A stretch of 38,903 nucleotides of DNA. It comes from Streptomyces mexicanus (GTDB lineage Bacteria; Actinomycetota; Actinomycetes; Streptomycetales; Streptomycetaceae). The stretch spans positions 4,506,553 through 4,545,455 of the forward strand of contig NZ_LR732544.1 in the NCBI RefSeq assembly GCF_902506575.1, read 5' to 3'. Below, piece by piece: positions 1-7,695 of this stretch. The translations under genes and the position numbers were made by a program. Positions within the stretch are counted from its first letter, which is position 1, and each line of letters starts with the position of its first letter. The notes beneath the pieces were generated by a model. It did not search any database and was not told the DNA's origin. It saw only the letters and a program-made list of their open reading frames with translations.

Positions 1-18
1 CGCGCGTAGGGAGCCGCC

Positions 19-46
19 GCCGGCGTCGGATGTGTATAAGAGCCCG
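19..46 (+). other. Nextera-like adapter remnant at the contig end (probable artefact)
   Basis: Bases 29-42 read GATGTGTATAAGAG, which is the core of the Tn5/Nextera mosaic end. Aligned without gaps to the Nextera read-1 adapter tail, 23 of 28 positions of 19-46 match. The A/T-rich run is out of place in this G/C-rich genome and is followed by poly-C-rich sequence. It is most likely residual library adapter, possibly distorted by consensus errors, rather than genomic DNA. Bases 1 to about 60 should not be used for biological inference. Confidence 0.7.
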
Positions 47-93
47 CCCCCCCGGCGCCCCCCCGCCGGCCGCCGCTCCTCCGCTCCCGCCCG

Positions 94-927
94 CTACGGC
101 AGCACGAACCCCGGGTCCATCCCGCCCAGCGCCCGCGTGCACAGGCAGTCCCGTTCCTCGGTGGCGGGCAGCGCGGCCACCGCGTCGAACAGCACGCCGC
201 GCAGCCGCTCCACGTTGGCGGCGAACACCTGCAGCACCTCCTCGTGCGAGACGCCCTCACCGCTCTCCGCGCCCGCGTCGAGGTCGGTGACGAGGGTCAG
301 GGAGGTGTAGCAGAGTTCCAGTTCCCGGGCGAGCGCCGCCTCGGGATGGCCGGTCATGCCCACGACCGACCAGCCCTGCGCCCGGTGCCACAGCGATTCG
401 GCGCGGGTGGAGAAGCGCGGCCCCTCCACGACCACGAGCGTGCCGCCGTCGACCGCGTCCCAGCCCTGCCCGCGCGCGGCCTTGAGCGCGACCGCCCGCC
501 CGGCCGGGCAGTAGGGGTCGGCGAGCGAGACGTGCACCACGTTCGGCACGGTGCCGTCGGACAGGGGGACGCCGTCGAAGTAGGTCTGCTGCCGGGACTT
601 GGTGCGGTCCACGAACTGGTCCGGCACCAGCAGCGTGCCCGGCCCGTACTCCGGGCGCAGGCCGCCCACCGCGCACGGCCCGAGGACCTGGCGCACCCCG
701 ACCGAACGCAGCGCCCACAGATTGGCGCGGTAGTTGATGCGGTGCGGCGGAAGGTGGTGGCCGCGGCCGTGCCGGGGCAGGAAGGCGACCCGCCGCCCGG
801 CGACCTCGCCGAGGAACAGGGAGTCGCTGGGTGCCCCGTACGGCGTGTTCACCTGGACCTCGGTCACGTCGTCCAGGAAGGAGTAGAAGCCGGAACCGCC
901 GATGACACCGATCTCTGCGTTCGCCAT
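94..927 (-). CDS. mtnP: S-methyl-5'-thioadenosine phosphorylase (PNP/MTAP family)
   Basis: Cytosolic phosphorylase that cleaves 5'-methylthioadenosine to adenine and 5-methylthioribose-1-phosphate for purine and methionine salvage. From the ATG at 927 it is 277 residues, normal for the family. The N-terminal phosphate-binding GGSGFYSF lies at about residues 10-17, the conserved RHGRGHHLPPHRINYRAN block at 52-69, and the C-terminal half carries VEGPRFSTRAES, MTGHPEA and TDLDAG, the nucleoside/base-binding motifs of this family. A GTG nine bases upstream (936) is in frame, but ATG 927 gives the usual short N terminus. The gene follows the fmdB-like gene on the same strand after about 80 bases. 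Some relatives in this family act on inosine or guanosine, so exact substrate choice is inferred. Confidence 0.9.
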   Translation of the reverse strand: MANAEIGVIGGSGFYSFLDDVTEVQVNTPYGAPSDSLFLGEVAGRRVAFLPRHGRGHHLPPHRINYRANLWALRSVGVRQVLGPCAVGGLRPEYGPGTLLVPDQFVDRTKSRQQTYFDGVPLSDGTVPNVVHVSLADPYCPAGRAVALKAARGQGWDAVDGGTLVVVEGPRFSTRAESLWHRAQGWSVVGMTGHPEAALARELELCYTSLTLVTDLDAGAESGEGVSHEEVLQVFAANVERLRGVLFDAVAALPATEERDCLCTRALGGMDPGFVLP

Positions 928-1005
928 GGGCAGCACACTAACCGCACGGGCGTACGCCGAGGACCCCGCCGTCGCGTGACGGCAGGGTCCCGAAGAGGCC
1001 GAGGA

Positions 1006-1281
1006 TCAGGCGGCGGAGCTGGTCGAGGACGACGCCGAGCCGGACGAGGAGTCGGACGTGCTCGACGACTTCGACGACGACGCCGGGCTGCTGCTCGACG
1101 AGGAGCCGCGGCTGTCGTTGCGGTAGAAGCCGGAGCCCTTGAAGACAATGCCGACGGCGGAGAACACCTTCTTCAGGCGGCCACTGCAGTGGGGGCACTC
1201 GGTGAGCGCGTCGTCGGTGAACTTCTGCACCGCCTCGAGGCCCTGGCCGCACTCGGTGCACTGGTACTGGTAGGTGGGCAC
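1006..1281 (-). CDS. FmdB-type zinc-ribbon protein
   Basis: A 91-residue protein with an N-terminal zinc ribbon: MPTYQYQCTECG followed by CPHCSGRLKKVFSAVGIVFKGSGFY. Two CxxC pairs (about C8/C11 and C29/C32) would bind zinc, and the GIVFKGSGFY end is the FmdB/CxxC_CXXC_SSSS signature. From about residue 58 it becomes a Ser/Ala-rich, presumably disordered tail, as is usual in actinobacterial members. The molecular role of this family is not settled. The start is GTG 1281, preceded by GGAGGAAG at good spacing. A CIRCE-type inverted repeat lies just upstream (1292-1318), so heat-shock control by HrcA is likely. The codon pattern matches its neighbours. Confidence 0.85.
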   Translation of the reverse strand: MPTYQYQCTECGQGLEAVQKFTDDALTECPHCSGRLKKVFSAVGIVFKGSGFYRNDSRGSSSSSSPASSSKSSSTSDSSSGSASSSTSSAA

Positions 1282-1291
1282 TGTCTTCCTC

Positions 1292-1318
1292 CTGGCACTC
1301 TCACTCGATGAGTGCTAA
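1292..1318. promoter_or_regulatory. CIRCE operator (HrcA-binding inverted repeat)
   Basis: CTGGCACTC (1292-1300), a 9-base spacer (1301-1309) and GAGTGCTAA (1310-1318). The CIRCE consensus is TTAGCACTC-N9-GAGTGCTAA; the right half is exact, the left half has 7 of 9 matches, and the spacer length is exact. It sits 11-37 bases upstream of the GTG start of the FmdB-type gene, overlapping the expected 5' untranslated region just before the ribosome-binding site, the usual place for CIRCE. HrcA represses such genes until heat shock. That HrcA controls this gene is inference. Confidence 0.85.
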
Positions 1319-1327
1319 CGATGGTCC

Positions 1328-1356
1328 ATAGTGACGTATTCCGCGGCCTCAGTCCA
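1328..1356 (-). promoter_or_regulatory. Possible promoter of the FmdB-type gene
   Basis: On the minus strand TGGACT (1356-1351) and CACTAT (1333-1328) are separated by 17 bases and lie immediately upstream of the CIRCE element. This would place the transcription start near the upstream half of CIRCE. The hexamers are only moderate matches to the housekeeping consensus, and the -35 region overlaps the last codons of the upstream MFS gene. Confidence 0.35.
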
Positions 1357-2647
1357 CTGCGACAGGGGAGCGGTGACCGACGCCACGTGCCACGGTGCGG
1401 CCGAAGGGCGGTGGCGCGAGCCGCGAGCGCAGCGCCAGGAGGGTGAGCAGGGCGAGCACCGTGCCGGCCATCGGGACCAGGAATCCGGCACCGCCCCACA
1501 GGTGGTCCTCCAGCTGTCCGGCCACCGTGACGGCGGCGGCCTGGCCCAGCGCCACCGCACCCGTCAGCCAGGTGAACGCCTCGGTGCGGGCACCGGCCTC
1601 GACCAGGCCCTCGACCAGCGTGTAGCCGGTGATGAGGGCGGGTGCGATGCACATGCCGACCAGGAGGCCGAGCGCGGCCAGCAACGCCACCGAGTGCGCG
1701 GTCCACAGCGAGGAGGCGGCCAGCGCGAGCGCGGTGTAGCCGACGACGAGCCGGTGGTGCGGGGCCACCTTCCAGGCGATGGCGCCGCACACGAGCCCGG
1801 AGAGCATGTTGCCGGCGGCGAACGTGCCGTAGAGCACGCCGTTCAGGCCGGGTCGGCCGATCGACTCGGTGAACGCCGCCAGCGAGACCTGCATGCCGCC
1901 GAAGACCGAGCCGATGCCCAGGAAGGTCACGATGAGCACCCGCACGCCGGGCACGCGCAGGGCGGAGGAGTGCGGCACGCGCGCGTGCCCGTCGGTGGCC
2001 GCGACGGGCGGCTGGGTGCGCTTCTGCGTGGCGAACAGCAGTCCGCCGACCAGGGTCAGCGCGGCCTCCGTGATCAGGCCCGCGGCCGGCGCCAGGGCCG
2101 TGCACAGGGCCGTGGCCACCAGCGGGCCGAGGACGAAGGTCAGCTCGTCGGTGACGGACTCGAAGGCCGCCGCCGTCGTCATCAGCGGCGAGTCCTTCAG
2201 GACGACGCCCCAGCGGGCGCGCACCATGGGCCCGATCTGCGGCACCGAGGCGCCGGTCGGCACGGCCGCGGCGAACAGCGCCCACAGCGGGGCGTGCGCC
2301 AGGGCGAGCGCCGTCAGCGTCAGCCCCGCCGCGGCGTGCACCAGCACGCCGGGGAGCAGGACGGCGCGCTGCCCGTAGCGGTCCGCCAGGCGCCCGCTGT
2401 AGGGCGCGAACAGCGCCATGGAGACGCCGGTGACGGCCGCGGTGGCGCCCGCCGAGCCGTAGGAGCCGGTGGTGTGCTGCACGAGCAGCACGATGGAGAG
2501 GGTGAGCATCGCGAACGGCTGGCGCGCCGCGAAGCCGGGCAGCAGGAACGTCCAGGCGCCGCGGGTGCGCAGCAGCTGCCCGTATCCCGGGCGGGCGGAT
2601 GCCGTCGTCTTCTTCGCAGGTCCGGTGCTGGTGACCGTGGATCCCAC
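1349..2647 (-). CDS. MFS transporter
   Basis: A 432-residue integral membrane protein with about twelve hydrophobic segments and the major-facilitator layout. Motif-A-like residues GRLADRYGQR follow the second membrane segment (MALFAPYSGRLADRYGQR). The central loop (around TQKRTQPPVAATDGHARVP) separates the two six-helix halves. The start is GTG 2647 with AAAGG eight bases upstream. The substrate cannot be read from the sequence; a drug or metabolite efflux role is plausible by analogy with similar actinobacterial MFS proteins. Its 3' end touches the promoter region of the fmdB-like gene. It is the first gene after a 266-base non-coding stretch and is probably transcribed separately from the antiporter. 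Confidence 0.8.
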   Translation of the reverse strand: MGSTVTSTGPAKKTTASARPGYGQLLRTRGAWTFLLPGFAARQPFAMLTLSIVLLVQHTTGSYGSAGATAAVTGVSMALFAPYSGRLADRYGQRAVLLPGVLVHAAAGLTLTALALAHAPLWALFAAAVPTGASVPQIGPMVRARWGVVLKDSPLMTTAAAFESVTDELTFVLGPLVATALCTALAPAAGLITEAALTLVGGLLFATQKRTQPPVAATDGHARVPHSSALRVPGVRVLIVTFLGIGSVFGGMQVSLAAFTESIGRPGLNGVLYGTFAAGNMLSGLVCGAIAWKVAPHHRLVVGYTALALAASSLWTAHSVALLAALGLLVGMCIAPALITGYTLVEGLVEAGARTEAFTWLTGAVALGQAAAVTVAGQLEDHLWGGAGFLVPMAGTVLALLTLLALRSRLAPPPFGRTVARGVGHRSPVAVD

Positions 2648-2816
2648 GGCCCGTGCCTTTCTGCCGCCTGGTAGCGCTGCCCCGTGGGGTGTGGGCGCGC
2701 CGAGAGCTGTCCTCTTGCGCTAACTGCGGTAGATGCCGGCGCCCACTGCGGGGGGCGACCCGGCCGCCATACGGTCGCGCCAGCTCTGCGTCAGGCAGAG
2801 TTGGTTCGATCAGGGT

Positions 2817-2846
2817 GCGCCTTCATCCTACAGGGGGCGAAGGCGC
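2817..2846. terminator. Possible hairpin between antiporter and MFS genes
   Basis: GCGCCTTC (2817-2824) and GAAGGCGC (2839-2846) can form an 8-bp stem with a 14-base loop, downstream of the antiporter stop. A smaller CTCTGC/GCAGAG hairpin lies just beyond it. There is no U-run, as is common in Streptomyces. The rest of 2648-2913 shows no gene. Confidence 0.35.
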
Positions 2847-2913
2847 GAACACCTGTGAAAGCGGGCACGGCGTCCTGCCCCTGCCTGGGTTCCCAGACCT
2901 GTGCTCCCCGGCT

Positions 2914-4425
2914 TCACCGGCCGGCGCCGGCACCGTCGCCGTTCGTGTGCAGCCAGCCCGCCAGCTTGCCGCCGCGGCCCACGGCCCGCAGCCGGCGCTC
3001 CGCGGCCTCGCGGACCGGATCGGTGGCCACCACCAGGAGTTCGTCGCCGCGCCGCAGCACCGTGCTCGGCAGCGGGACAAACGATTTTCCCTCGCGGACG
3101 ACCAGGGTCACCGCGGACCCGGCCGGGAGCCGCAGTTCGTTGATCTCCACGCCGTGCATCCGCGACCCCTCCGGGATGGCCACGGACAGCAGGTGGCCGC
3201 GCAGCCGCTCCAGGGGCGCGGACTCGATGCCCAGGTCGGCGGCCTCCTGCGGCTCGCCCAGGCGCAGTGTGCGGGCGAGCCAGGGCAGGGTCGGTCCCTG
3301 GACGAGGGTGTAGACGACGACCAGGACGAAGACGATGTTGAAGATGCGGCGGCTGGCGTCGACGCCGTTCACCATGGGGATCGTCGCCAGGATGATGGGC
3401 ACGGCGCCGCGCAGGCTGGCCCAGGACATCAGGGTCTGCTCCTGCCACGGCACCCGGAAGGGCAGCAGGCTGAACACCACGCTCAGCGGTCGCGCGACCA
3501 TGGTCAGCACCAGGCCGATGACGACGGCGGGCAGAATGTCGTCGACCAGGTCGTGCGGGGTGACCAGCAGGCCCAGCAGGACGAACATGCCGATCTGGGC
3601 GATCCAGCCGAGCCCCTCGGCGAAGCCGCGGGTGGCCGGCCAGTGCGGCAGCTTGGCGTTGCCGAGCATCATCGCGGCCAGGTAGACGGCCAGGAAGCCG
3701 CTGCCGTGGGCGAGGGCGCCGGCGGCGTAGGCGGTGACCGCGATGGCCATCACGGCGATGGGGTAGAGGCCGGAGGCGGGCAGGGCGACGTGCTTCAGGC
3801 CCCAGGAGCCGAGCCAGCCCACCGCGAGGCCGATGGCCGCGCCGATGGCCAACTCCATGGCTATCTCGCCCACCAGCACGTACCAGTGCTCCACGGGGCC
3901 GGCCGTGGAGAAGGCGACGACCAGGATGACCACCGGGGCGTCGTTGAACCCGGACTCCGCCTCCAGCGTGCCCGTCACCCGCGCGGGCAGGGGGACCCGG
4001 CGCAGCACCGAGAAGACGGCCGCCGCGTCCGTCGAGGACACCACCGCTCCGATGATGAGGGCCTGGCGCCACTCCAGGCCGACGAGGTAGTGCGCGCCGG
4101 CCGCCGTGACGCCGACGCTGATCGCGACCCCGGCCAGCGCCAGGGCGGCGGCGGAGGGCAGGACCGGCCGGATCTCCTTCCACTTCGTGCCGAGACCGCC
4201 CTCGGCGAGGATCACCACGAGGGCGGCGTAGCCGATGAGCTGGGTCAGCGCGGCGTTGTCGAAGCGGATGTGGCCGAGGCCGTCCTGGCCCATGACGATG
4301 CCGATCCCCAGGTAGACGAGCAGGCTGGGGAGCCCGCTGCGCGAGGAGATCCGTACCGCTGCCACGGCGACGAGCAGGACGAGGGAGCAGGCGAGCAGGA
4401 GCTGGTTGAGGTGGTGAACAGTCAG
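2914..4425 (-). CDS. CvrA/NhaP2-type potassium/proton antiporter (CPA1) with TrkA-C domain
   Basis: A membrane antiporter expected to exchange K+ (or Na+) for H+ in pH and volume homeostasis. About twelve hydrophobic segments form a Na+/H+ exchanger domain, including the conserved VVSSTDAAAVFSVL and AESGFNDAPVVIL motifs with the ion-binding Asp residues. The last 110 residues form a TrkA-C (RCK_C) regulatory domain (HLLSVAIPEGSRMHGVEINE ... RRGDELLVVATD). I place the start at CTG 4425 (503 residues). The reading LTVHHLNQLLLACSLVLLVAV completes the first membrane helix, and GGAAGGA lies at good distance upstream. The first in-frame GTG (4365) would delete 20 residues, including most of that helix, and has no ribosome-binding site. 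The next gene upstream is divergent. Confidence 0.82.
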   Translation of the reverse strand: MTVHHLNQLLLACSLVLLVAVAAVRISSRSGLPSLLVYLGIGIVMGQDGLGHIRFDNAALTQLIGYAALVVILAEGGLGTKWKEIRPVLPSAAALALAGVAISVGVTAAGAHYLVGLEWRQALIIGAVVSSTDAAAVFSVLRRVPLPARVTGTLEAESGFNDAPVVILVVAFSTAGPVEHWYVLVGEIAMELAIGAAIGLAVGWLGSWGLKHVALPASGLYPIAVMAIAVTAYAAGALAHGSGFLAVYLAAMMLGNAKLPHWPATRGFAEGLGWIAQIGMFVLLGLLVTPHDLVDDILPAVVIGLVLTMVARPLSVVFSLLPFRVPWQEQTLMSWASLRGAVPIILATIPMVNGVDASRRIFNIVFVLVVVYTLVQGPTLPWLARTLRLGEPQEAADLGIESAPLERLRGHLLSVAIPEGSRMHGVEINELRLPAGSAVTLVVREGKSFVPLPSTVLRRGDELLVVATDPVREAAERRLRAVGRGGKLAGWLHTNGDGAGAGR

Positions 4426-4737
4426 TGGCGGTTCCTTCCCCGAGTTCTGCGAATGTGCCGAGTGATCCGAGTTGTCCGCTTTCTCTGGTTTTCGTGCTGG
4501 TCCGGGATCTTCAAGGACATCGGACCTTTTTGGCCTTGTGTGCCGGGCCCCGGTCCCTCCCGTTACTTCGTTACCTTACCTAACTCTTGACGCTTTCTTG
4601 ACGCTTCCGCCGCACTGATCGAACGTCCGTCCGCGCCTGGATGCGACTCCCCGTCAAGCGGAAGAGGGTCCTGCGCCTATGGTTGCTCCAGCACTCCAGT
4701 ACCGCCTGCCGCTCGCGTTAGGACAGCAAGGACAGCG
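4426..4737. promoter_or_regulatory. Divergent intergenic region with an 11-bp tandem repeat
   Basis: This 312-base region between the antiporter and the acylase contains no convincing gene. Its main feature is a direct repeat, TTGACGCTTTC then TTGACGCTTCC at 4587-4597 and 4598-4608, preceded by an A/T-richer run of GTTAC and TAAC pentamers (about 4561-4585). TTGACG resembles a -35 hexamer, but neither copy has a good -10 at 17-18 bases. A TATGGT (4678-4683) could be a -10 for the acylase. The acylase start ATG 4738 has AAGGA five bases upstream. Confidence 0.4.
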
Positions 4738-7626
4738 ATGCCCCCCAACACCACCGCCTCAACGGGTGACAAGCCCGGCAAGTCCGGCAGGAAGAAGGGG
4801 CGAAAAGCCCGACTCGTCGTGGTCGTCCTGGTGCTGGCCATCATCGGAGGCATCGCCTACGGCTCCTACTGGTCGGTCAGCACCGTCCGCGCCTCCTTCC
4901 CGCAGACCAAGGGCTCGATCACGCTCCAGGGCCTGTCCGGGCCCGTCGACGTCAAGCGGGACGGCTACGGCATCCCGCAGATCTACGCCGACACCCCCGA
5001 GGACCTGTTCATGGCCCAGGGCTACGTCCAGGCCCAGGACCGGTTCTACGAGATGGACGTGCGCCGGCACATGACCGCCGGGCGCCTGTCGGAGATGTTC
5101 GGCAAGAGCCAGGTCAAGAACGACGAGTTCCTGCGCACCCTGGGCTGGGACCGGGTGGCCCAGCAGGAGTACGACAAGAAGCTGTCGGCCTCCACCAAGA
5201 AGTACCTGCAGGCGTACAGCCAGGGAGTCAACGCCTACCTCAAGGGCAAGGACGCCAAGGACATCTCCCTGGAGTACGCGGCCCTGGGCTTCACCAACGA
5301 CTACAAGCCCCGGTCGTGGACGCCCGTCGACTCGGTCTCCTGGCTGAAGGCCATGGCCTGGGACCTGCGCGGCAACATGCAGGACGAGATCGACCGGGCG
5401 CTGATGACCAGCCGCCTGGGCCCCAAGCAGATCAAGGACCTGTACCCGGACTACCCCTACAGCCGCAACAAGCCGATCGTCACCCAGGGCCAGTACGACG
5501 AGCTGGCCAAGGCCTTCGAGGCGGACGGCAGCGGCTCGGACGGCTCCTTCGGCACGTCCGGCGCCTCCGGCACGTCCGGCACCGGTCTGTCGACCGGCAC
5601 GGCGGGCACGGCGACCGGCACGACGGGGACCACGACCGGCACCACCGGCACCACGACGGGCACGCCCGGTACGACCGGCACCGGCGGCGCCCCGGCCGCC
5701 GGCACCACGGGCTCGTCCGGCTCCGGCGTGCAGGGCCAGCTGATGGGCCTGCGGAACGTCATGCAGGACCTGCCCACGGCCGTCGGCGTCAACGGCAGCG
5801 GCATCGGCTCCAACTCCTGGGTCGTCGCCGGGAAGTACACCATCACCGGCAAGCCGCTGCTGGCCAACGACCCGCACCTGGGCGCCTCGCTGCCGGGCGT
5901 GTGGTACCAGATGGGCCTGCACTGCCGCGCCGTCTCCGCCAAGTGCCCCTACGACGTCACCGGCTACACCTTCGCCGGCATGCCCGGCGTGGTCATCGGC
6001 CACAACCAGGACATCGCCTGGGGCCTGACCAACTCCGGTGTCGACGTCACCGACCTGTACCTGGAGAAGCTCAGCGGCGACGGCTACCTGCGCGACGACA
6101 AGACGGTGCCGTTCCGCACCCGCCAGGAGACCATCAAGGTCGCCGGCGGCGCCTCCAAGACGATCGTCGTCCGTGAGACGCAGGACGGCATGCCCCTGCT
6201 GTCCGACCGCGACGACGAACTGGTCAAGGTCGGCAAGAAGGCCACCGTCGACACCGCGGCGCCCGACCGCGGCGACGGCTACGCCGTCGCCCTGAAGTGG
6301 ACCGCGCTGGAGCCGGGCACCACCATGGACGCCGTCTTCGCCATCGACCGGGCGAAGGACTTCAGCCAGTTCCGGTCGGCGGCGGCGTTGTTCGACGTGC
6401 CCTCGCAGAACCTGATCTACGCCGACACCAAGAACAACATCGGCTACACGCTGCCCGGGCGCATCCCGATCCGCGCGAAGAAGGACGACGGCTCCGTCCC
6501 GGCGCCGGGCTGGGACTCCGGCTACGACTGGACCGGCTACATCCAGCAGGACGAGCTGCCCTACGAGTACAACCCCAAGCGCGGCTACATCGTGACCGCC
6601 AATCAGGCCGTCGTCGACCCGGAGAAGTACCCCTACACGCTCACCACGGACTGGGGCTACGGCACCCGCAGCCAGCGGATCACCGACCTGATCCAGTCGA
6701 AGATCGACGGCGGCGGCAAGATCTCCACCGACGACATGCGCCAGATGCAGATGGACAACAGCAGCGAGATCGCCAAGCTGCTGGTGCCGATGCTGCTGAA
6801 GATCGACATCGGGGACAAGGACGTCCGCCAGGCGCAGAAGCTGCTCCAGGGCTGGGACTACACCCAGGACGCCGACTCGGCGGCGGCCGCCTACTTCAAC
6901 GCGGTCTGGCGCAACATCCTCAAGCTGGCCTTCGGCAACAAGCTGCCCAAGGAGCTGCGGGTCAAGGGCCAGTGCCTGTGGGTGGAGCCGGCCGACAGCA
7001 CCGGTCCGGTCGACGACAACACCAAGGTCCGCGAGTGCGGTGAGCGCGACGCCGACCAGGCGCAGCCCGACGGCAGCGACCGCTGGTTCGAGGTCGTCCG
7101 CAACCTGGTCAACCAGCCGAACAGCGACTGGTGGAAGACCCCGGCCTCCGGCACCCGCCCCAAGGCCGACAACCGCGACGAGCTGTTCGCACGGGCGATG
7201 ATCGACGCCCGCTGGGAGCTGACCGCCAAGCTCGGCAAGGACATCGACACCTGGAGCTGGGGCCGGCTGCACCGGCTGTTCCTGAAGAACCAGACCCTGG
7301 GCACCGAGGGTCCCGGCATCCTGAAGTACGTCCTGAACCGGGGACCGTGGAAGCTCAGCGGCGGCGAGGCGGCGGTCGACGCCTCCGGATGGAACGCCGC
7401 CGGCGGCTACGGCGTGGTGTGGGTGCCGTCCATGCGGATGGTGGTCAACCTCGCCGACCTGGACAAGTCCAAGTGGATCAACCTCACCGGCGCCTCCGGG
7501 CACGCCTTCAGCGCCCACTACACCGACCAGACGGGACTGTGGGCCCAGGGCGAGCTGCTGCCCTGGTCGTACTCGGAGAACGCGGTGGACAAGAGCACGC
7601 GCGACACGCTGGTGCTCAGGCCGTGA
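4738..7626 (+). CDS. Penicillin acylase family protein (Ntn hydrolase), membrane-anchored
   Basis: A 962-residue amide hydrolase of the penicillin/cephalosporin/AHL acylase family. A Lys/Arg-rich start is followed by one membrane segment (about 25-45), so the enzyme is probably anchored outside the membrane. The alpha-chain region starts with VDVKRDGYGIPQIYADTPED and AQGYVQAQDRFYEMD. A Gly/Thr/Ser low-complexity tract (about 262-330) precedes GSNSW, in which Ser358 fits the autocatalytically exposed N-terminal nucleophile of the beta chain (S-N-x-W). The following GKPLLANDPHLG, GMPGVVIGHNQDIAWGLTN and later ANQAVV blocks are family motifs. The natural substrate is unknown: beta-lactams, acyl-homoserine lactones or N-acyl peptides are all possible. 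It is probably a monocistronic gene ended by the hairpin at 7647-7680. Confidence 0.88.
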   Translation: MPPNTTASTGDKPGKSGRKKGRKARLVVVVLVLAIIGGIAYGSYWSVSTVRASFPQTKGSITLQGLSGPVDVKRDGYGIPQIYADTPEDLFMAQGYVQAQDRFYEMDVRRHMTAGRLSEMFGKSQVKNDEFLRTLGWDRVAQQEYDKKLSASTKKYLQAYSQGVNAYLKGKDAKDISLEYAALGFTNDYKPRSWTPVDSVSWLKAMAWDLRGNMQDEIDRALMTSRLGPKQIKDLYPDYPYSRNKPIVTQGQYDELAKAFEADGSGSDGSFGTSGASGTSGTGLSTGTAGTATGTTGTTTGTTGTTTGTPGTTGTGGAPAAGTTGSSGSGVQGQLMGLRNVMQDLPTAVGVNGSGIGSNSWVVAGKYTITGKPLLANDPHLGASLPGVWYQMGLHCRAVSAKCPYDVTGYTFAGMPGVVIGHNQDIAWGLTNSGVDVTDLYLEKLSGDGYLRDDKTVPFRTRQETIKVAGGASKTIVVRETQDGMPLLSDRDDELVKVGKKATVDTAAPDRGDGYAVALKWTALEPGTTMDAVFAIDRAKDFSQFRSAAALFDVPSQNLIYADTKNNIGYTLPGRIPIRAKKDDGSVPAPGWDSGYDWTGYIQQDELPYEYNPKRGYIVTANQAVVDPEKYPYTLTTDWGYGTRSQRITDLIQSKIDGGGKISTDDMRQMQMDNSSEIAKLLVPMLLKIDIGDKDVRQAQKLLQGWDYTQDADSAAAAYFNAVWRNILKLAFGNKLPKELRVKGQCLWVEPADSTGPVDDNTKVRECGERDADQAQPDGSDRWFEVVRNLVNQPNSDWWKTPASGTRPKADNRDELFARAMIDARWELTAKLGKDIDTWSWGRLHRLFLKNQTLGTEGPGILKYVLNRGPWKLSGGEAAVDASGWNAAGGYGVVWVPSMRMVVNLADLDKSKWINLTGASGHAFSAHYTDQTGLWAQGELLPWSYSENAVDKSTRDTLVLRP

Positions 7627-7646
7627 GCCGCTGACCGCCCGGCACC

Positions 7647-7680
7647 GAGGGCCCTCCACGCGCGCGCGTGGAGGGCCCTC
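7647..7680. terminator. Bidirectional terminator, perfect 34-base palindrome
   Basis: A perfect inverted repeat begins GAGGGCCCTCCACGC and is mirrored to 7680. It forms a stem of about 15 bp with a minimal CGCG loop. It lies 20 bases after the acylase stop and just beyond the stop of the convergent fthC gene, so it can end both transcripts. Confidence 0.85.
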
Positions 7681-7695
7681 GCCGTGTCCGTGGGC

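Noticed and set aside
244..1311. Long open frames opposite mtnP and fmdB
   Set aside because: Compositional shadows with Arg/Ala/Gly-rich translations; the minus-strand genes carry recognisable motifs.
2653..4590. A 645-codon open frame opposite the antiporter
   Set aside because: Translation is Gly/Gln/His/Asp-rich without a domain, and the antisense gene is a clear CPA1 antiporter.
4587..4608. PhoP box
   Set aside because: Spacing of 11 bases fits, but the sequence matches the consensus at only about 6 of 11 positions per unit.
4759..7659. A 966-codon open frame antisense to the acylase gene
   Set aside because: It mirrors the real gene, is full of Val/Ala/Gly/Leu without domains, and results from G/C-rich third positions. 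The acylase frame has clear family motifs.
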